Origin: a virus | Reading direction: 5' to 3' (one strand) | Virus record (IMG/VR): IMGVR_UViG_3300037587_000361 | Coordinates: 1 to 21,906 of that record | DNA: 21,906 nt | In this document: one piece after another, positions 5,502 through 13,465 of the stretch | Layout: every line of letters starts with the position of its first letter | Numbering within the stretch: position 1 is the first letter of the stretch | The notes under the pieces: model-generated | What the model saw: the letters and a program-made list of their open reading frames with translations, nothing else | Databases searched by the model: none | Told to the model about the DNA's origin: nothing | Translations under genes and position numbers: made by a program

Positions 5502-5726
5502 ATGATAACTCCTTACGAATTATTAAATAAATATCATTCTAATATACTCATAAGGTACATCAGAGACAAAAAGGCTTATAGGTTGGATATGGATGCGACA
5601 GTCGATAACAAGTTGTTCAAGTGGGCAATACTTATAAGGCCAGAAGAGATAAGAAAGTTGCAGGTGTTCATTTATTCTGGGATTGTGGCATTTGTAAGAA
5701 CTTTTAAGAAAAAGAAATTAGGATAA
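5502..5726 (+). CDS. 74-residue basic protein upstream of terminase
   Basis: Starts MITPYELLNKY, with the same first four residues (and 12 identical bases) as the terminase gene downstream (MITPEELEYF). The remainder is charged (IRYIRDKKAYRLD, then VRTFKKKKLG) with one hydrophobic patch (LQVFIYSGIVAFV). The stop overlaps the terminase start (TAATG), so the two are translationally coupled. Function unknown. Confidence 0.6.
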   Translation: MITPYELLNKYHSNILIRYIRDKKAYRLDMDATVDNKLFKWAILIRPEEIRKLQVFIYSGIVAFVRTFKKKKLG

Positions 5727-7384
5727 TGATAACTCCTGAAGAACTAGAATATTTTGACGCTGGAAGATGGGCTATTGGTAACGAGATTAAGCTCCAGAGC
5801 GGGTTGTTCAGTTTTCATACTCGTGAATACCAAATAGAACCTTTAGGTTCGGATGTTCGCCGAATGTGTTACATGAAGGCCACCCAACTTGGTTTTACTG
5901 AGTTGGAAGTAATACGAGCGATTCACGGTTTAATAAAACGTATTTATCCAAGAGGCGTTGGTTACTATTTCCCAACTAACGATGATGTTCAGGAATTTGG
6001 CAAGTCCCGATTCAATCCGTTAATTCAGTCTAATCGTAATGCTATCGGGAAATATGTCAGGTCTGTCGGTAAGAAGAGTACCGATACTGCATCACTAAAG
6101 AAAATAGGTGATGCCTTTTTGTGGTTACGAGGAGCGAGGATGCCTCGTAAAATAGATGAGCAGTCCGTATCGTCCAAAACATCATCTATCCCTCTTGACA
6201 GGATTGTTTTTGACGAACTGGATTTAATGGCGGATGTCGATGACAAGTTTACTGTTGTCGGTAAAGCCAGAGGCAGATTGCGGGATTCCGAATCACCTTC
6301 AGAATGTTATATTTCTAATCCAACCACTCCTAATTTCGGCATAGATACTTTCTTTGCTAAATCTGACCAGAGGCAGTGGTTTAGATTTTGTGAAGCCTGT
6401 GGAAAACATACGACTTGCGCAGAACTCTTTTTTATGGAAGACCCTGAAAGGTGCGTGAGAATACGCAAAGACGGTTCTGGTTATATCGCTTGTAAAGTCT
6501 GCGGAAATGAGATTCCTAATTTTCCTGGCGAATGGGTTCCCGCTTATCCCCGAAATTCTGCTTATATGTACGGATACCAGTTATCTCAACTTACAAGTGT
6601 AAGAAACGACCCTGCTGAAATACTTTACGAATATAGAAATCCGCCCGAAGATAATCTTAGTTCGATTGTCAGATTGAGATTAGGATGGCCCCATATTTCC
6701 TCGGAGGACAAATTAAGAAAAGAAGATGTTCTGAATTGTTGCAATGAAAGCAATTATCCTCTTACTTCTCATCCCGGCCCTTGTCTGATGGGTTTGGATT
6801 GTATGAAAGGTAAACATCTGATTATTGGCGCACGGACAGGCACGGACAGTTTTGAAATATACAAGACCGCCGTAATCAGAGGCGAAGGGATGGATAGTTG
6901 GAATGAGATTGAAGATATTTGCAGGCGTTTTAATGTCAAGGTAGGCGTTGTAGACATTCGGCCATACGAAGATATGGCGAGACATTTTCAAAAGAAAGTC
7001 AAATTCAAAGTCTGGTTATGCGAGTACAAAGAAACTACTCCTCTTGGTTCTATCTTTAACAAAAATACGAAGATGGTAAGTGTAGGTCGCACTGAAATTA
7101 TGGATACTTCTCACAGACTTGTAATAACTCCTGGTAATTTAGTTCTTCCCCGCAGAAGTCCTGCAATAGTTGAGTTTGCCAAGCAATTATGTTCGCCGTT
7201 CAAAACTGAGGAGTTGAATAAGAAAACAAAGCAAATGGTTTACCGATACCGCAAGACAAGTGACCCCGACCATTTTCGTCATTGTCTGAATTATCTAATC
7301 TTAGCTGCGGCCCATTCGAGGATTTACAGGGTCACGAGCAAAACCAAACAGGAAGACGTAATCTCTGAATATGTGAGGATATAA
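5726..7384 (+). CDS. terL: Terminase large subunit, GpA-like packaging ATPase/nuclease
   Basis: 552 residues, within the usual range of the lambda GpA family. The ATPase part has a divergent Walker A (KATQLGFTE, residues 51-59, the place of the KSAQVGWTE form seen in GpA) and a Walker B (IVFDE, 160-164). A zinc-like insert follows with Cys222-x2-Cys225 and Cys256-x2-Cys259, then GEWVPAYPR, as in GpA proteins. The nuclease part shows Asp358 (LMGLDCMKG), Asp410 (VGVVDIRP) and Asp515 (DPDHFRHCLNYL), the usual RNase H-like acidic set. Role: ATP-driven DNA packaging into the prohead and cutting of concatemers, working with the small subunit and the portal. The start overlaps the preceding stop. 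Confidence 0.93.
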   Translation: MITPEELEYFDAGRWAIGNEIKLQSGLFSFHTREYQIEPLGSDVRRMCYMKATQLGFTELEVIRAIHGLIKRIYPRGVGYYFPTNDDVQEFGKSRFNPLIQSNRNAIGKYVRSVGKKSTDTASLKKIGDAFLWLRGARMPRKIDEQSVSSKTSSIPLDRIVFDELDLMADVDDKFTVVGKARGRLRDSESPSECYISNPTTPNFGIDTFFAKSDQRQWFRFCEACGKHTTCAELFFMEDPERCVRIRKDGSGYIACKVCGNEIPNFPGEWVPAYPRNSAYMYGYQLSQLTSVRNDPAEILYEYRNPPEDNLSSIVRLRLGWPHISSEDKLRKEDVLNCCNESNYPLTSHPGPCLMGLDCMKGKHLIIGARTGTDSFEIYKTAVIRGEGMDSWNEIEDICRRFNVKVGVVDIRPYEDMARHFQKKVKFKVWLCEYKETTPLGSIFNKNTKMVSVGRTEIMDTSHRLVITPGNLVLPRRSPAIVEFAKQLCSPFKTEELNKKTKQMVYRYRKTSDPDHFRHCLNYLILAAAHSRIYRVTSKTKQEDVISEYVRI

Positions 7385-7386
7385 TT

Positions 7387-7572
7387 ATGAGCGGTCTTGT
7401 ATCTAAGCCAAAAACAGTAAGTCCCCCTGCGGCGAAACCGCCTCTTGCGGTTCCGCAGGTAAGCAAGGAAGTCGGAACGCAGGCGAGGCGCAGACGGCCT
7501 CGTGGCCGCAGAGAAACTTTTTTAACCGGCGATTTAATTCCTATGTTGGAAGAGAGAACGAGTTTAGGATAA
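7387..7572 (+). CDS. Small Arg/Pro-rich protein between terminase and portal
   Basis: 61 residues in two parts: a Pro/Ala-rich N-terminus (VSPPAAKPPLAVPQ) and a very basic centre (QARRRRPRGRRETFLTGDL) ending in ERTSLG. Small proteins with an Arg-rich core, an FLTG/ILTG-like motif and a terminal LG occur at this same position in many podoviruses, as far as I recall. The basic, disordered make-up suggests contact with DNA or with the connector. The stop overlaps the portal start (TAATG). Confidence 0.7.
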   Translation: MSGLVSKPKTVSPPAAKPPLAVPQVSKEVGTQARRRRPRGRRETFLTGDLIPMLEERTSLG

Positions 7573-9221
7573 TGGCAACTAAAGCAGAAGAAATAATAGA
7601 CCTTCGCAACAGGGAATTGGCGTTGCAAGCCAATATAAGAAGTTTATGGCAACAGACCGCCAATAAATTATACCCTTACGTCCAGATAGACTCGACTTTT
7701 GAGCCAGGCTCGATAAGGACTACCGAGATTTACGACCAGACTCCCATGCTGGACGCCGAGGACATGGTATCTGGCCTGAAACAGATTTTAATACCTTCCG
7801 GTCAGCCGTTTTATGCGATAAAGACTAATAATAAGATTAACGATACCATCCAGAGATACACTTCTATGCTGACTGATATTTCTCACGAAAAAATATACAA
7901 ATCCAATTTCATAACCGAGTTTGACGAGGTGTTAAGGTCTTTAATAATCTTTGGGCCTGCCAGTATCTTTTCCGAATGGACTGTTAAGACCGGTTTGAAT
8001 TACAAAAACAGCGTATTGGGTTCGTACCAGTTTATCGAGAACAGCAAAAAGCTGGTTGATGGAATAGTTCTAACTGTGAAATATACTCCAAGGCAGGCAA
8101 TAGAGGAGTTCGGTGAGGAGAATGTCAGCAAAAAGGAAGATGGTACTATTACCGAAATTATGAGGGCTTTTAACGACCCCAAGAAGCAGAACGAGTTATT
8201 TAATTTCATTTACCTTGTTCGGCCTCGTGAAATAATCAAACCCAATCTATCGCAGAGGTTCGCTGGCAATATGCCTTGGGAATCTGTTGCAGTAAACGAA
8301 AGGGAAAAACTGATAGTTGCTGAAAGTGGTTTCCCTGAATTCCCATATCACAGCGCAAGATGGAAAAGACCGGCGAACGAAAAACACGGGCGTGGGATAG
8401 GGACGGAGATACTTCCGCAGATTAAAGTACTCGACAGGTCTATGAGGGACTGGATTGACGTTAGTAATTTGTGGGCGAATCCTCCGAGAGAAGTTTTATA
8501 TTCCGTCAACGGGCCTGTTAGAGTTACGCCCGGCGCAAAGAATGTCGTACAGGAGATGGGTTCTATTAAAGCCCTTGACTCCAATTTGAACGGGAACTTT
8601 CCTGTAGCCGATTCATCATTAGACAGACAGCAGGATTTAATTGACAGGGCGTTTTTCAAGGACGCATTCTCTCCGTTAGAGAATTTGACAGGTGACAGAA
8701 GGACTACGCTTGAAATAAGGGAACGCATTAAGCAGACGTGGTATAAGATTGGCCCTCCGGTAGCAAGGGTATGGTACGAGCTTTTGGAAGGTTGTGTAAC
8801 GAGGAGTATATTACTACTCATTCGGAACGGAGAAGTTGAGTCGCCTCCCGCTGAATTGCAGGGCGTCAATTTCGGCTTGGAGTTCGTAGGCCCGTTTGCC
8901 CTTGAATTAAGAAGTCAGCAGGCAAAGGCGTTTCAGGAGTGGGTTTCGTTTGTTGGCGAAATGGAATCAGTTTTTCCAGGTGCAGTAGATAATGTTGATG
9001 CTGACGATGCTATTATACGTATGGGTCATACCTTTGGCGTCAATACTGAAGATATGGCGTCTGAGGAGGAAAGAGACGAGAAGCGAAGAATACGTCAGGC
9101 TGCATTAGAAAGGCAGCAGGCGTTAGAAGAGGCACAGGCTGCTGGACAGGCGTATGGGCAAACTACAAAAGCACCGGAAACTGGGTCGCCAGCAGGTGAG
9201 CTTATGGAGGCTGTTAAATGA
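7572..9221 (+). CDS. Head-tail connector (portal), T7 gp8-like
   Basis: 549 residues, close to T7 gp8. The N-terminal pattern matches the podovirus head-to-tail connecting protein family: RSLWQQTANKLYPYV, then IYDQTPMLDAEDMVSGL and a segment on small-solubility residues (LIPSGQPFYAIK). Later features are FPYHSARWKRP, the GRGIGTEILPQIKVLDRS signature and a conserved FKDAFSPLENLTGDRRTTLEIRER-type stretch. The C-terminus is a charged coiled coil (EEERDEKRRIRQAALERQQA). Role: a dodecameric ring at one capsid vertex through which DNA is packaged and ejected, binding the terminase first and the gp11-like adaptor later. The next gene overlaps it (ATGA). Confidence 0.92.
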   Translation: MATKAEEIIDLRNRELALQANIRSLWQQTANKLYPYVQIDSTFEPGSIRTTEIYDQTPMLDAEDMVSGLKQILIPSGQPFYAIKTNNKINDTIQRYTSMLTDISHEKIYKSNFITEFDEVLRSLIIFGPASIFSEWTVKTGLNYKNSVLGSYQFIENSKKLVDGIVLTVKYTPRQAIEEFGEENVSKKEDGTITEIMRAFNDPKKQNELFNFIYLVRPREIIKPNLSQRFAGNMPWESVAVNEREKLIVAESGFPEFPYHSARWKRPANEKHGRGIGTEILPQIKVLDRSMRDWIDVSNLWANPPREVLYSVNGPVRVTPGAKNVVQEMGSIKALDSNLNGNFPVADSSLDRQQDLIDRAFFKDAFSPLENLTGDRRTTLEIRERIKQTWYKIGPPVARVWYELLEGCVTRSILLLIRNGEVESPPAELQGVNFGLEFVGPFALELRSQQAKAFQEWVSFVGEMESVFPGAVDNVDADDAIIRMGHTFGVNTEDMASEEERDEKRRIRQAALERQQALEEAQAAGQAYGQTTKAPETGSPAGELMEAVK

Positions 9222-9397
9222 AAAGTGGAATACACATAGTAACTTCAAGAACGCCAGGAGATAAACATGATTGGATGTTGATTCGTGGAGGAAAGTATAA
9301 GTGTGTTCAATGCGGATACACAATGCCTACTCATCCTGTAGATACACTTATACTTCGTTCTGGATGTCCAAAATCTAAGGTATTGATGGAAGCGTAA
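9218..9397 (+). CDS. 59-residue protein with a zinc-finger-like motif
   Basis: Start overlaps the portal stop (ATGA, 9218-9221), implying coupled translation. It carries YKCVQCGYTMPTHP and a later SGCPKS, three cysteines and a histidine that could bind zinc. No family is recognised. Confidence 0.6.
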   Translation: MKSGIHIVTSRTPGDKHDWMLIRGGKYKCVQCGYTMPTHPVDTLILRSGCPKSKVLMEA

Positions 9398-9398
9398 A

Positions 9399-9533
9399 AT
9401 GGCTAAGAAACTAACAGTTAAAAAAGCTAAGAAGATTCTCAGGCACGATTCTGCGCGAGGACATAAATTAACGGCCAAACAAAAACGCCTATTTGGCGCA
9501 AGGGCAGGTGGCCAGAAATTAAGGAAGAAATAA
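9399..9533 (+). CDS. Small conserved basic phage protein (LTAKQKRLFGARAGG type)
   Basis: 44 residues: AKKLTVKKAKKILRHDS, then KLTAKQKRLFGARAGGQK and a basic end. Small phage proteins with a KKILHD...LT-KQRRFFGA-AGG core are common near head genes, as I recall; their role is unknown. Its last 12 coding bases plus stop are the first copy of a 17-base direct repeat (9519-9535), which also starts the next gene. Confidence 0.65.
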   Translation: MAKKLTVKKAKKILRHDSARGHKLTAKQKRLFGARAGGQKLRKK

Positions 9534-9535
9534 TG
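9519..9535 (+). repeat. 17-base direct repeat, copy 1
   Basis: TTAAGGAAGAAATAATG, read here as codons for Leu-Arg-Lys-Lys-stop of one gene and as ribosome site plus start of the next. Confidence 0.8.
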
Positions 9536-9715
9536 GATAAGTTAAGATGGTCTTTTGGTATGCGATACGAATTAAGTGCTGATGGTAAGGGTTTGCTAAA
9601 GTATTTTTCGCAGACTGATTTTTACCATATACATTCGGACGAAATGACTTCTTTGGAAAGATGGAAACATCGCGCCCTTACTGCAAATAAAGGCAAGGTA
9701 CAGTTTTCAATTTAA
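9533..9715 (+). CDS. 60-residue protein flanked by 17-base direct repeats
   Basis: Starts in the first copy of TTAAGGAAGAAATAATG and ends in the second, so the gene looks like a unit that could be gained or lost by recombination between the copies. The sequence is DKLRWSFGMRYELSADGKG, then FSQTDFYHIHSDEMTSLERW. Function unknown. Confidence 0.55.
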   Translation: MDKLRWSFGMRYELSADGKGLLKYFSQTDFYHIHSDEMTSLERWKHRALTANKGKVQFSI

Positions 9716-9728
9716 GGAAGAAATAATG
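9712..9728 (+). repeat. 17-base direct repeat, copy 2
   Basis: TTAAGGAAGAAATAATG, identical to 9519-9535. It spans the TAA of the 60-residue gene (9713-9715) and the start of the Bbp19-like gene (9726). Confidence 0.8.
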
Positions 9729-9974
9729 TCTGACGAACAGCAGAAGGTAGAAGAATTACAGGAAGCACTTGAGCAACGGGTGTCTGATTTCAAGCATTCG
9801 TTCGAGACTCTGCCCGGCAAGAGGGTTTATGAATATTTGTCAAAGTTTTGCTTTGAGAATCAGAGTACTTTCGATGCAAGTTCTCAGAGTACGTGCAATT
9901 TTAACGAAGGTTCAAGGTTCGTAATCCTTGAAATCAAAAAATGGTTGGAATTCGATTTAACTAAAAAGGAGTAA
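9726..9974 (+). CDS. Bbp19-like phage protein
   Basis: 82 residues. After an acidic helix (EELQEALEQRVSDFKHSF) come RVYEYLSKFCFENQSTFD and FNEGSRFVILEIKKWL. This matches the pattern of the Bbp19 family (named after Bordetella phage BPP-1): a cleavage-site-like start F-x-TF, R-V-EYL--FC, STF, then FNEGRR. The family sits among head genes of podoviruses and has no settled role. Position between portal and scaffold fits. Assignment is by remembered motif. Confidence 0.75.
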   Translation: MSDEQQKVEELQEALEQRVSDFKHSFETLPGKRVYEYLSKFCFENQSTFDASSQSTCNFNEGSRFVILEIKKWLEFDLTKKE

Positions 9975-9977
9975 ATT

Positions 9978-10553
9978 ATGAACGGATTAGCTGAGACCCC
10001 AAAAGGGACTACTTCAGCCCCAGGAATGTATGAGGAGATAGAGCAGGGCGATGAGGTTGCAAAAGGCCACGTGCAGGTTAAGGAGATTATTGCTTATGAC
10101 TTTATCGAAAGGAAAAAGGTAATAGAAAGAGATAAGATTGGCAACGAAATAGGTAGTAAGTGGGTGATTATTGAAAAGGGCCGCCCTCCGTATTTTTGCC
10201 AGACGAAGGAGCAGGAATTGATATTTCTGGAAAACAATCCTGGCATAAGAGAGGAAGATTCCAATAAAGTTGTAATTGCAGCTTCCGGTGTAAGGACGGA
10301 ATCCTATAGTATCCAACTACTCAAGTCAACGGCCATTAAGTACATAAATGACCCCAGAAACGTGAAGGAATTTACAAGACCTGAAAATGAGACACTTATA
10401 GATGCACTTGGAGGAACCGAACCAACTTGGCGGCAACAAGCCAAACAACTTGGTATTCCACTTAACAAGGAAACGGGCGGCTCACGGAAGAAAGAAGATG
10501 TTCTGACTGACATTGTAGCTGCGCTAACTCAAACTACAACGTCAATCAGTTAA
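9978..10553 (+). CDS. Virion-region protein with a C-terminal SAP-like segment
   Basis: 191 residues. GGAG (9968-9971) precedes ATG 9978. The main part is probably beta-rich (VQVKEIIAYDFIERKKVIE, KWVIIEKGRPPYFC). The C-terminal segment (WRQQAKQLGIPLNKETGG, then RKKEDVLTDIVAAL) resembles the helix-extended loop-helix of SAP/HeH-type DNA-binding motifs (AKELGI-----K-DVL--I). Position between the Bbp19-like gene and the scaffold suggests a head or DNA-associated role. Inference only. Confidence 0.6.
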   Translation: MNGLAETPKGTTSAPGMYEEIEQGDEVAKGHVQVKEIIAYDFIERKKVIERDKIGNEIGSKWVIIEKGRPPYFCQTKEQELIFLENNPGIREEDSNKVVIAASGVRTESYSIQLLKSTAIKYINDPRNVKEFTRPENETLIDALGGTEPTWRQQAKQLGIPLNKETGGSRKKEDVLTDIVAALTQTTTSIS

Positions 10554-10564
10554 GGAATTAAATT

Positions 10565-11428
10565 ATGGTAGAACCAGTAGCACCACCAGTAGAACCAATA
10601 GTAACGCCAACAGAACCACTAGTGGAACCTCCTGTTTACTTTGGCAGCGATGGTTCGCTGGCAGATGGCTGGCAGGGTACTCTTGACGAGAGTTTGCGGG
10701 ACGAAAAAAGCCTTTTAACATTTAAGACGGTAGGTGATTTGGCGAAGTCGTTTGTAAACACTAAGTCGATGGTCGGCAAGAATACGATGGAGATACCCAC
10801 CGATGCCTCAAATGAAGTCGTATGGGACATATATCATAAAGCGGGCGGGAAACCTGATACGGTTGCTGATTACGATTTGAAAGCTCCGGAAGGATTTCCC
10901 GAAGAAGTGATGGAGAAAGTATTCCCAAAAGCCAGATTAGAGGCTTGGCAGGAACGGTTCTTCAAAGCGGGTATAAGCAAAAAAGCGGCCAGCCAGTTCA
11001 TTGCCGACTTTGCTCAGGATATGTTAGCTGATTTACAGAGTGTAAAGCAAGTTGAAGAACTGGAAATGTCCGAACTAAAAACCGGTCTTTCGGTGGAATA
11101 CGGCGCCGCTTATGACCAAAAGAAACATATCGGGAATATGGCGATAGAAGAAGGTACTAAAGGAGATTTGGAGTTTAAGGCTCGACTTACCGATAAATTC
11201 GGTAACGACCCTGATTTCATAAGGTACTCTATAAACTTAGGCGAGAAATTCGCCGAAGGGAAGTCGCCTAACTTTACTAATATCCCGACACCTGCCGATT
11301 ACCAGACTCAGATAGACGAAATTATGGCCAATCCTCTTTATATGAACGGAACGACTAAGGAACGAATGAGATTGGCCGAACAAATTATGGCTTTAAGAAC
11401 AAAAATGAAACCGGAGAAGACTACTTAA
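10565..11428 (+). CDS. Scaffolding / capsid assembly protein
   Basis: 287 residues just before the capsid gene. The N-terminus is Pro/Glu/Val repeats (a disordered tether), then a domain with LTFKTVGDLAKSFVNTKSM and KPDTVADYDLKAPEGFP, typical of phage scaffold proteins. The rest is long charged helices (VKQVEELEMSELKTGLSVE, RLAEQIMALRTKMK). Known: such proteins guide capsid assembly and then leave the prohead. Expected from position and helical, acidic composition; there is no protease gene in view. Confidence 0.8.
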   Translation: MVEPVAPPVEPIVTPTEPLVEPPVYFGSDGSLADGWQGTLDESLRDEKSLLTFKTVGDLAKSFVNTKSMVGKNTMEIPTDASNEVVWDIYHKAGGKPDTVADYDLKAPEGFPEEVMEKVFPKARLEAWQERFFKAGISKKAASQFIADFAQDMLADLQSVKQVEELEMSELKTGLSVEYGAAYDQKKHIGNMAIEEGTKGDLEFKARLTDKFGNDPDFIRYSINLGEKFAEGKSPNFTNIPTPADYQTQIDEIMANPLYMNGTTKERMRLAEQIMALRTKMKPEKTT

Positions 11429-11460
11429 CTGCCTTATCCAGTTTTACATAAGACGGATTA

Positions 11461-11553
11461 GCCTTTTATAAGGCCCCGGAAAATAGCGGTAAACCGCTCG
11501 CCTATCGGCGATAGATAGGAACGACCCACTTGTTGTGGACTATCTTTCCGAGG
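11461..11553 (+). ncRNA. Structured RNA leader of the major capsid gene (candidate)
   Basis: The 154-base gap before the capsid gene folds on paper into a branched structure. An outer stem pairs CGGAAAATAG (11477-11486) with CTATCTTTCCG (11540-11550, one bulged C), extended by CC/GG beyond a mismatch. It encloses three hairpins: AGCGGTAAACCGCT (11485-11498), CCTATC-7 bases-GATAGG (11501-11519), and CCAC-TTGTT-GTGG (11526-11538). A separate GCCTT-TTAT-AAGGC hairpin (11461-11474) precedes it. It lacks tRNA T-loop and D-loop motifs. It could control translation, mRNA stability or processing of the abundant capsid transcript. No known RNA family was recognised. Confidence 0.55.
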
Positions 11554-11582
11554 TAAAACAACTTTTTTGAAAGGTTAATTCG

Positions 11583-12503
11583 ATGAGTACACAGATACCC
11601 ATCGCCTTCGTTGACCAGGTATCAGCAAACATCCTAATGTTGTCGCAGCAAAAACCAGCGAAACTAAGGATTGCTTGCCGCATTGACCAGGTCACGGGCG
11701 ATACGATGTTTGTGGAACGCCTCGGCCCAAAGGACGCTCAGCCTCGTGGAGCAAGACACGGCGAGACTCCTATTTCCGATGCCGACCACACAAGACGGCA
11801 GTTGACTATAATTGATTACGTAGTCCCTGCCGATTTAATCGACAAGCCAGACCGTCTGAAAATGCTTATAGACCCACAGTCTCCATACGCACAGAATCAG
11901 GCGTTTTCTTTGAACAGGCAGATAGACGATGTGATTATAGCCGCTTTGGGCGGAAACGCTTTTGGTGGTCATACCGGTGGAACGACTATTGCTTATTCCG
12001 CCGTAGGTGAATGTAGAATTATCAACTCGGACGGTGCTATTGTTGCCGCTGGTACGGCCCATAGCAATGCTACTGAAACCCCATTGACTATTGCCAAGCT
12101 CCTCACTTGCAAGGAGCTTTTAGATAACGCTGAAGTTGACTCTGACAGGCAGCGTTATTTCCTCACTAATCCGCACAATGTCAATCAACTGATGAATACT
12201 ACAGAAGTAAAGAGTTCGGATTACAATACTGTCAAGGCTTTAGCGCAGGGTAAGGTTGATACCTTTATGGGATTCCAGTTTATTTGGAGTACCAGATTAG
12301 TTACCGGCGCCGACACTGCGGCCACTCGGAGTTATGCTTTCGCACAGGACGCGATAGTATTAGGTGTACAGAGTGAACCGCAAGTGAGTATAGACGTTCG
12401 TCCTGACCTATTAAATTCCACCCAGATATTTTCGACGCTGGGAATAGGTGCAACAAGAGTCGAAGGGCCAGCAGTTGTTTCGATTGAACTCGACACTGCC
12501 TAA
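11583..12503 (+). CDS. Major capsid protein
   Basis: 306 residues. The patterns NILMLSQQKPAKLR, ARHGETPISDADHTRR, DYVVPADLIDKPDRLKMLID, SPYAQNQAF and NRQIDDVIIAALGG match the phage capsid protein family of podoviruses such as the BPP-1-like group, an HK97-fold shell protein. Later FLTNPHNVNQLMNT and the conserved GFQFIWSTRL also fit. Role: builds the icosahedral head. GAAAGG (11569-11574) lies eight bases before ATG 11583. It follows the scaffold and a structured leader. Confidence 0.92.
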   Translation: MSTQIPIAFVDQVSANILMLSQQKPAKLRIACRIDQVTGDTMFVERLGPKDAQPRGARHGETPISDADHTRRQLTIIDYVVPADLIDKPDRLKMLIDPQSPYAQNQAFSLNRQIDDVIIAALGGNAFGGHTGGTTIAYSAVGECRIINSDGAIVAAGTAHSNATETPLTIAKLLTCKELLDNAEVDSDRQRYFLTNPHNVNQLMNTTEVKSSDYNTVKALAQGKVDTFMGFQFIWSTRLVTGADTAATRSYAFAQDAIVLGVQSEPQVSIDVRPDLLNSTQIFSTLGIGATRVEGPAVVSIELDTA

Positions 12504-12518
12504 AGAAAGGAGAACAAA

Positions 12519-13337
12519 ATGAGTAATAAAAATTACCCTTTTAATCCTCTTCCGTGGCACAGTGCGCCACATGATGGAGCGACCGATAATCAATTAGGTA
12601 TCTATCTCGATGAAGCAACTCAAAGGTTTGTAGCAGGTACGAGATTTACCCGATGGGACGGTTCTGTGTTCAAGTACGGCAAATCCTTAGCTACTGTATT
12701 GAAGAATGGACAGGGCGCTCAAAATAATTCCGCACCAGTTAATATCGCCAATGCTGCCACTATCGTTGTTGGCGATAGAACGACCATACTTGCTTTACAG
12801 AGTGACGATGGAGTTGCCAGTAACGGGGTTATGGCTGATAAGGAACTTGTTGGTGGATACTGGGTTACTGGTCATGCCGGAGCAACTGTCCAGAATCGCT
12901 TAATCATCGACACCGACGGTGTTGGTGTTTCCAGTACCGGTGGTAATATCACGCTTACCTTTGACGGCCCGATAAGTGATGCCGCAACAACTCCGTTTAC
13001 TGAGATTGTCTTGAACCCATACAGGTATTTGAACATAGCTACTGTTGACGCTAATTACCTTTCGGTGATGGGCGTTCCTGCCTGTGTTGTAACCGCTACT
13101 TATTGGTGCTGGGTTCAGTCCTGGGGGCCGTGTTGGGTAAGACCAGGTGGTGGCGATACTACTCCCGGCAATACGATAAATGACCGGACGGCTTATTTCG
13201 TTGGTGACGGTACAGTTAATTTCGGAACTGTTATTGATGCTCTTAGCCGCGGCCACCAGCTTGCCGGTTTCTGTATTGACCAGACTGCAAGTGGCACGAG
13301 TGCACTACCTTTGATTATGTTGCAGATTAGTATTTAA
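12519..13337 (+). CDS. Probable capsid-associated (decoration) protein
   Basis: 272 residues, directly behind the capsid gene and ending before a terminator, so it is likely made at high level. AAAGGAG (12505-12511) precedes ATG 12519. The sequence is beta-rich, Gly/Thr/Asn-heavy: PFNPLPWHSAPHDGATDNQ, a central NITLTFDGPI region, and VTATYWCWVQSWGPCWVR, a motif I recall in virion proteins at this position. A cement or decoration role is inferred from location and composition, not shown. Confidence 0.6.
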   Translation: MSNKNYPFNPLPWHSAPHDGATDNQLGIYLDEATQRFVAGTRFTRWDGSVFKYGKSLATVLKNGQGAQNNSAPVNIANAATIVVGDRTTILALQSDDGVASNGVMADKELVGGYWVTGHAGATVQNRLIIDTDGVGVSSTGGNITLTFDGPISDAATTPFTEIVLNPYRYLNIATVDANYLSVMGVPACVVTATYWCWVQSWGPCWVRPGGGDTTPGNTINDRTAYFVGDGTVNFGTVIDALSRGHQLAGFCIDQTASGTSALPLIMLQISI

Positions 13338-13344
13338 TTTTAAC

Positions 13345-13379
13345 GGACTTGGGCGGGTAACCGCCCTTGTCCCTTTTTT
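13345..13379 (+). terminator. Intrinsic terminator after the capsid operon
   Basis: GGGCGG-GTAA-CCGCCC (13351-13366), a six base-pair GC stem with a GNRA tetraloop, flanked by TT/TT and then GGAC/GTCC, followed by C and TTTTTT. It lies directly after the capsid-associated gene. Confidence 0.88.
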
Positions 13380-13393
13380 AAGAAAGGATTATT

Positions 13394-13465
13394 ATGGCTG
13401 AAAAGACATGGGCCGAACAACAGGCCGAGAAGATTAAAAAAGCTAAAAAAGAAGCCAAAAAGTGA
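13394..13465 (+). CDS. 23-residue Lys-rich peptide
   Basis: AGAAAGGA lies just before ATG 13394. The product is a short helical Lys/Ala peptide (AEQQAEKIKKAKKEAKK). It overlaps the GTG start of the next gene by four bases (GTGA), so it may serve to bring ribosomes to that start. Very short; moderate to low confidence. Confidence 0.4.
   Translation: MAEKTWAEQQAEKIKKAKKEAKK

Noticed and set aside
5420-5530. 36-codon ORF over the 5431 hairpin
   Set aside because: No ribosome site, and it runs through a convincing terminator into the next gene's start.
8348-8869. Long minus-strand open frames, here and elsewhere
   Set aside because: All mirror strong + strand genes (here the portal) and have no ribosome sites or recognisable products.
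11477-11553. A tRNA in the capsid leader
   Set aside because: Cloverleaf-like arms, but no T-loop TTC motif, no D-loop GG, no T before an anticodon, and no CCA-ready acceptor end.
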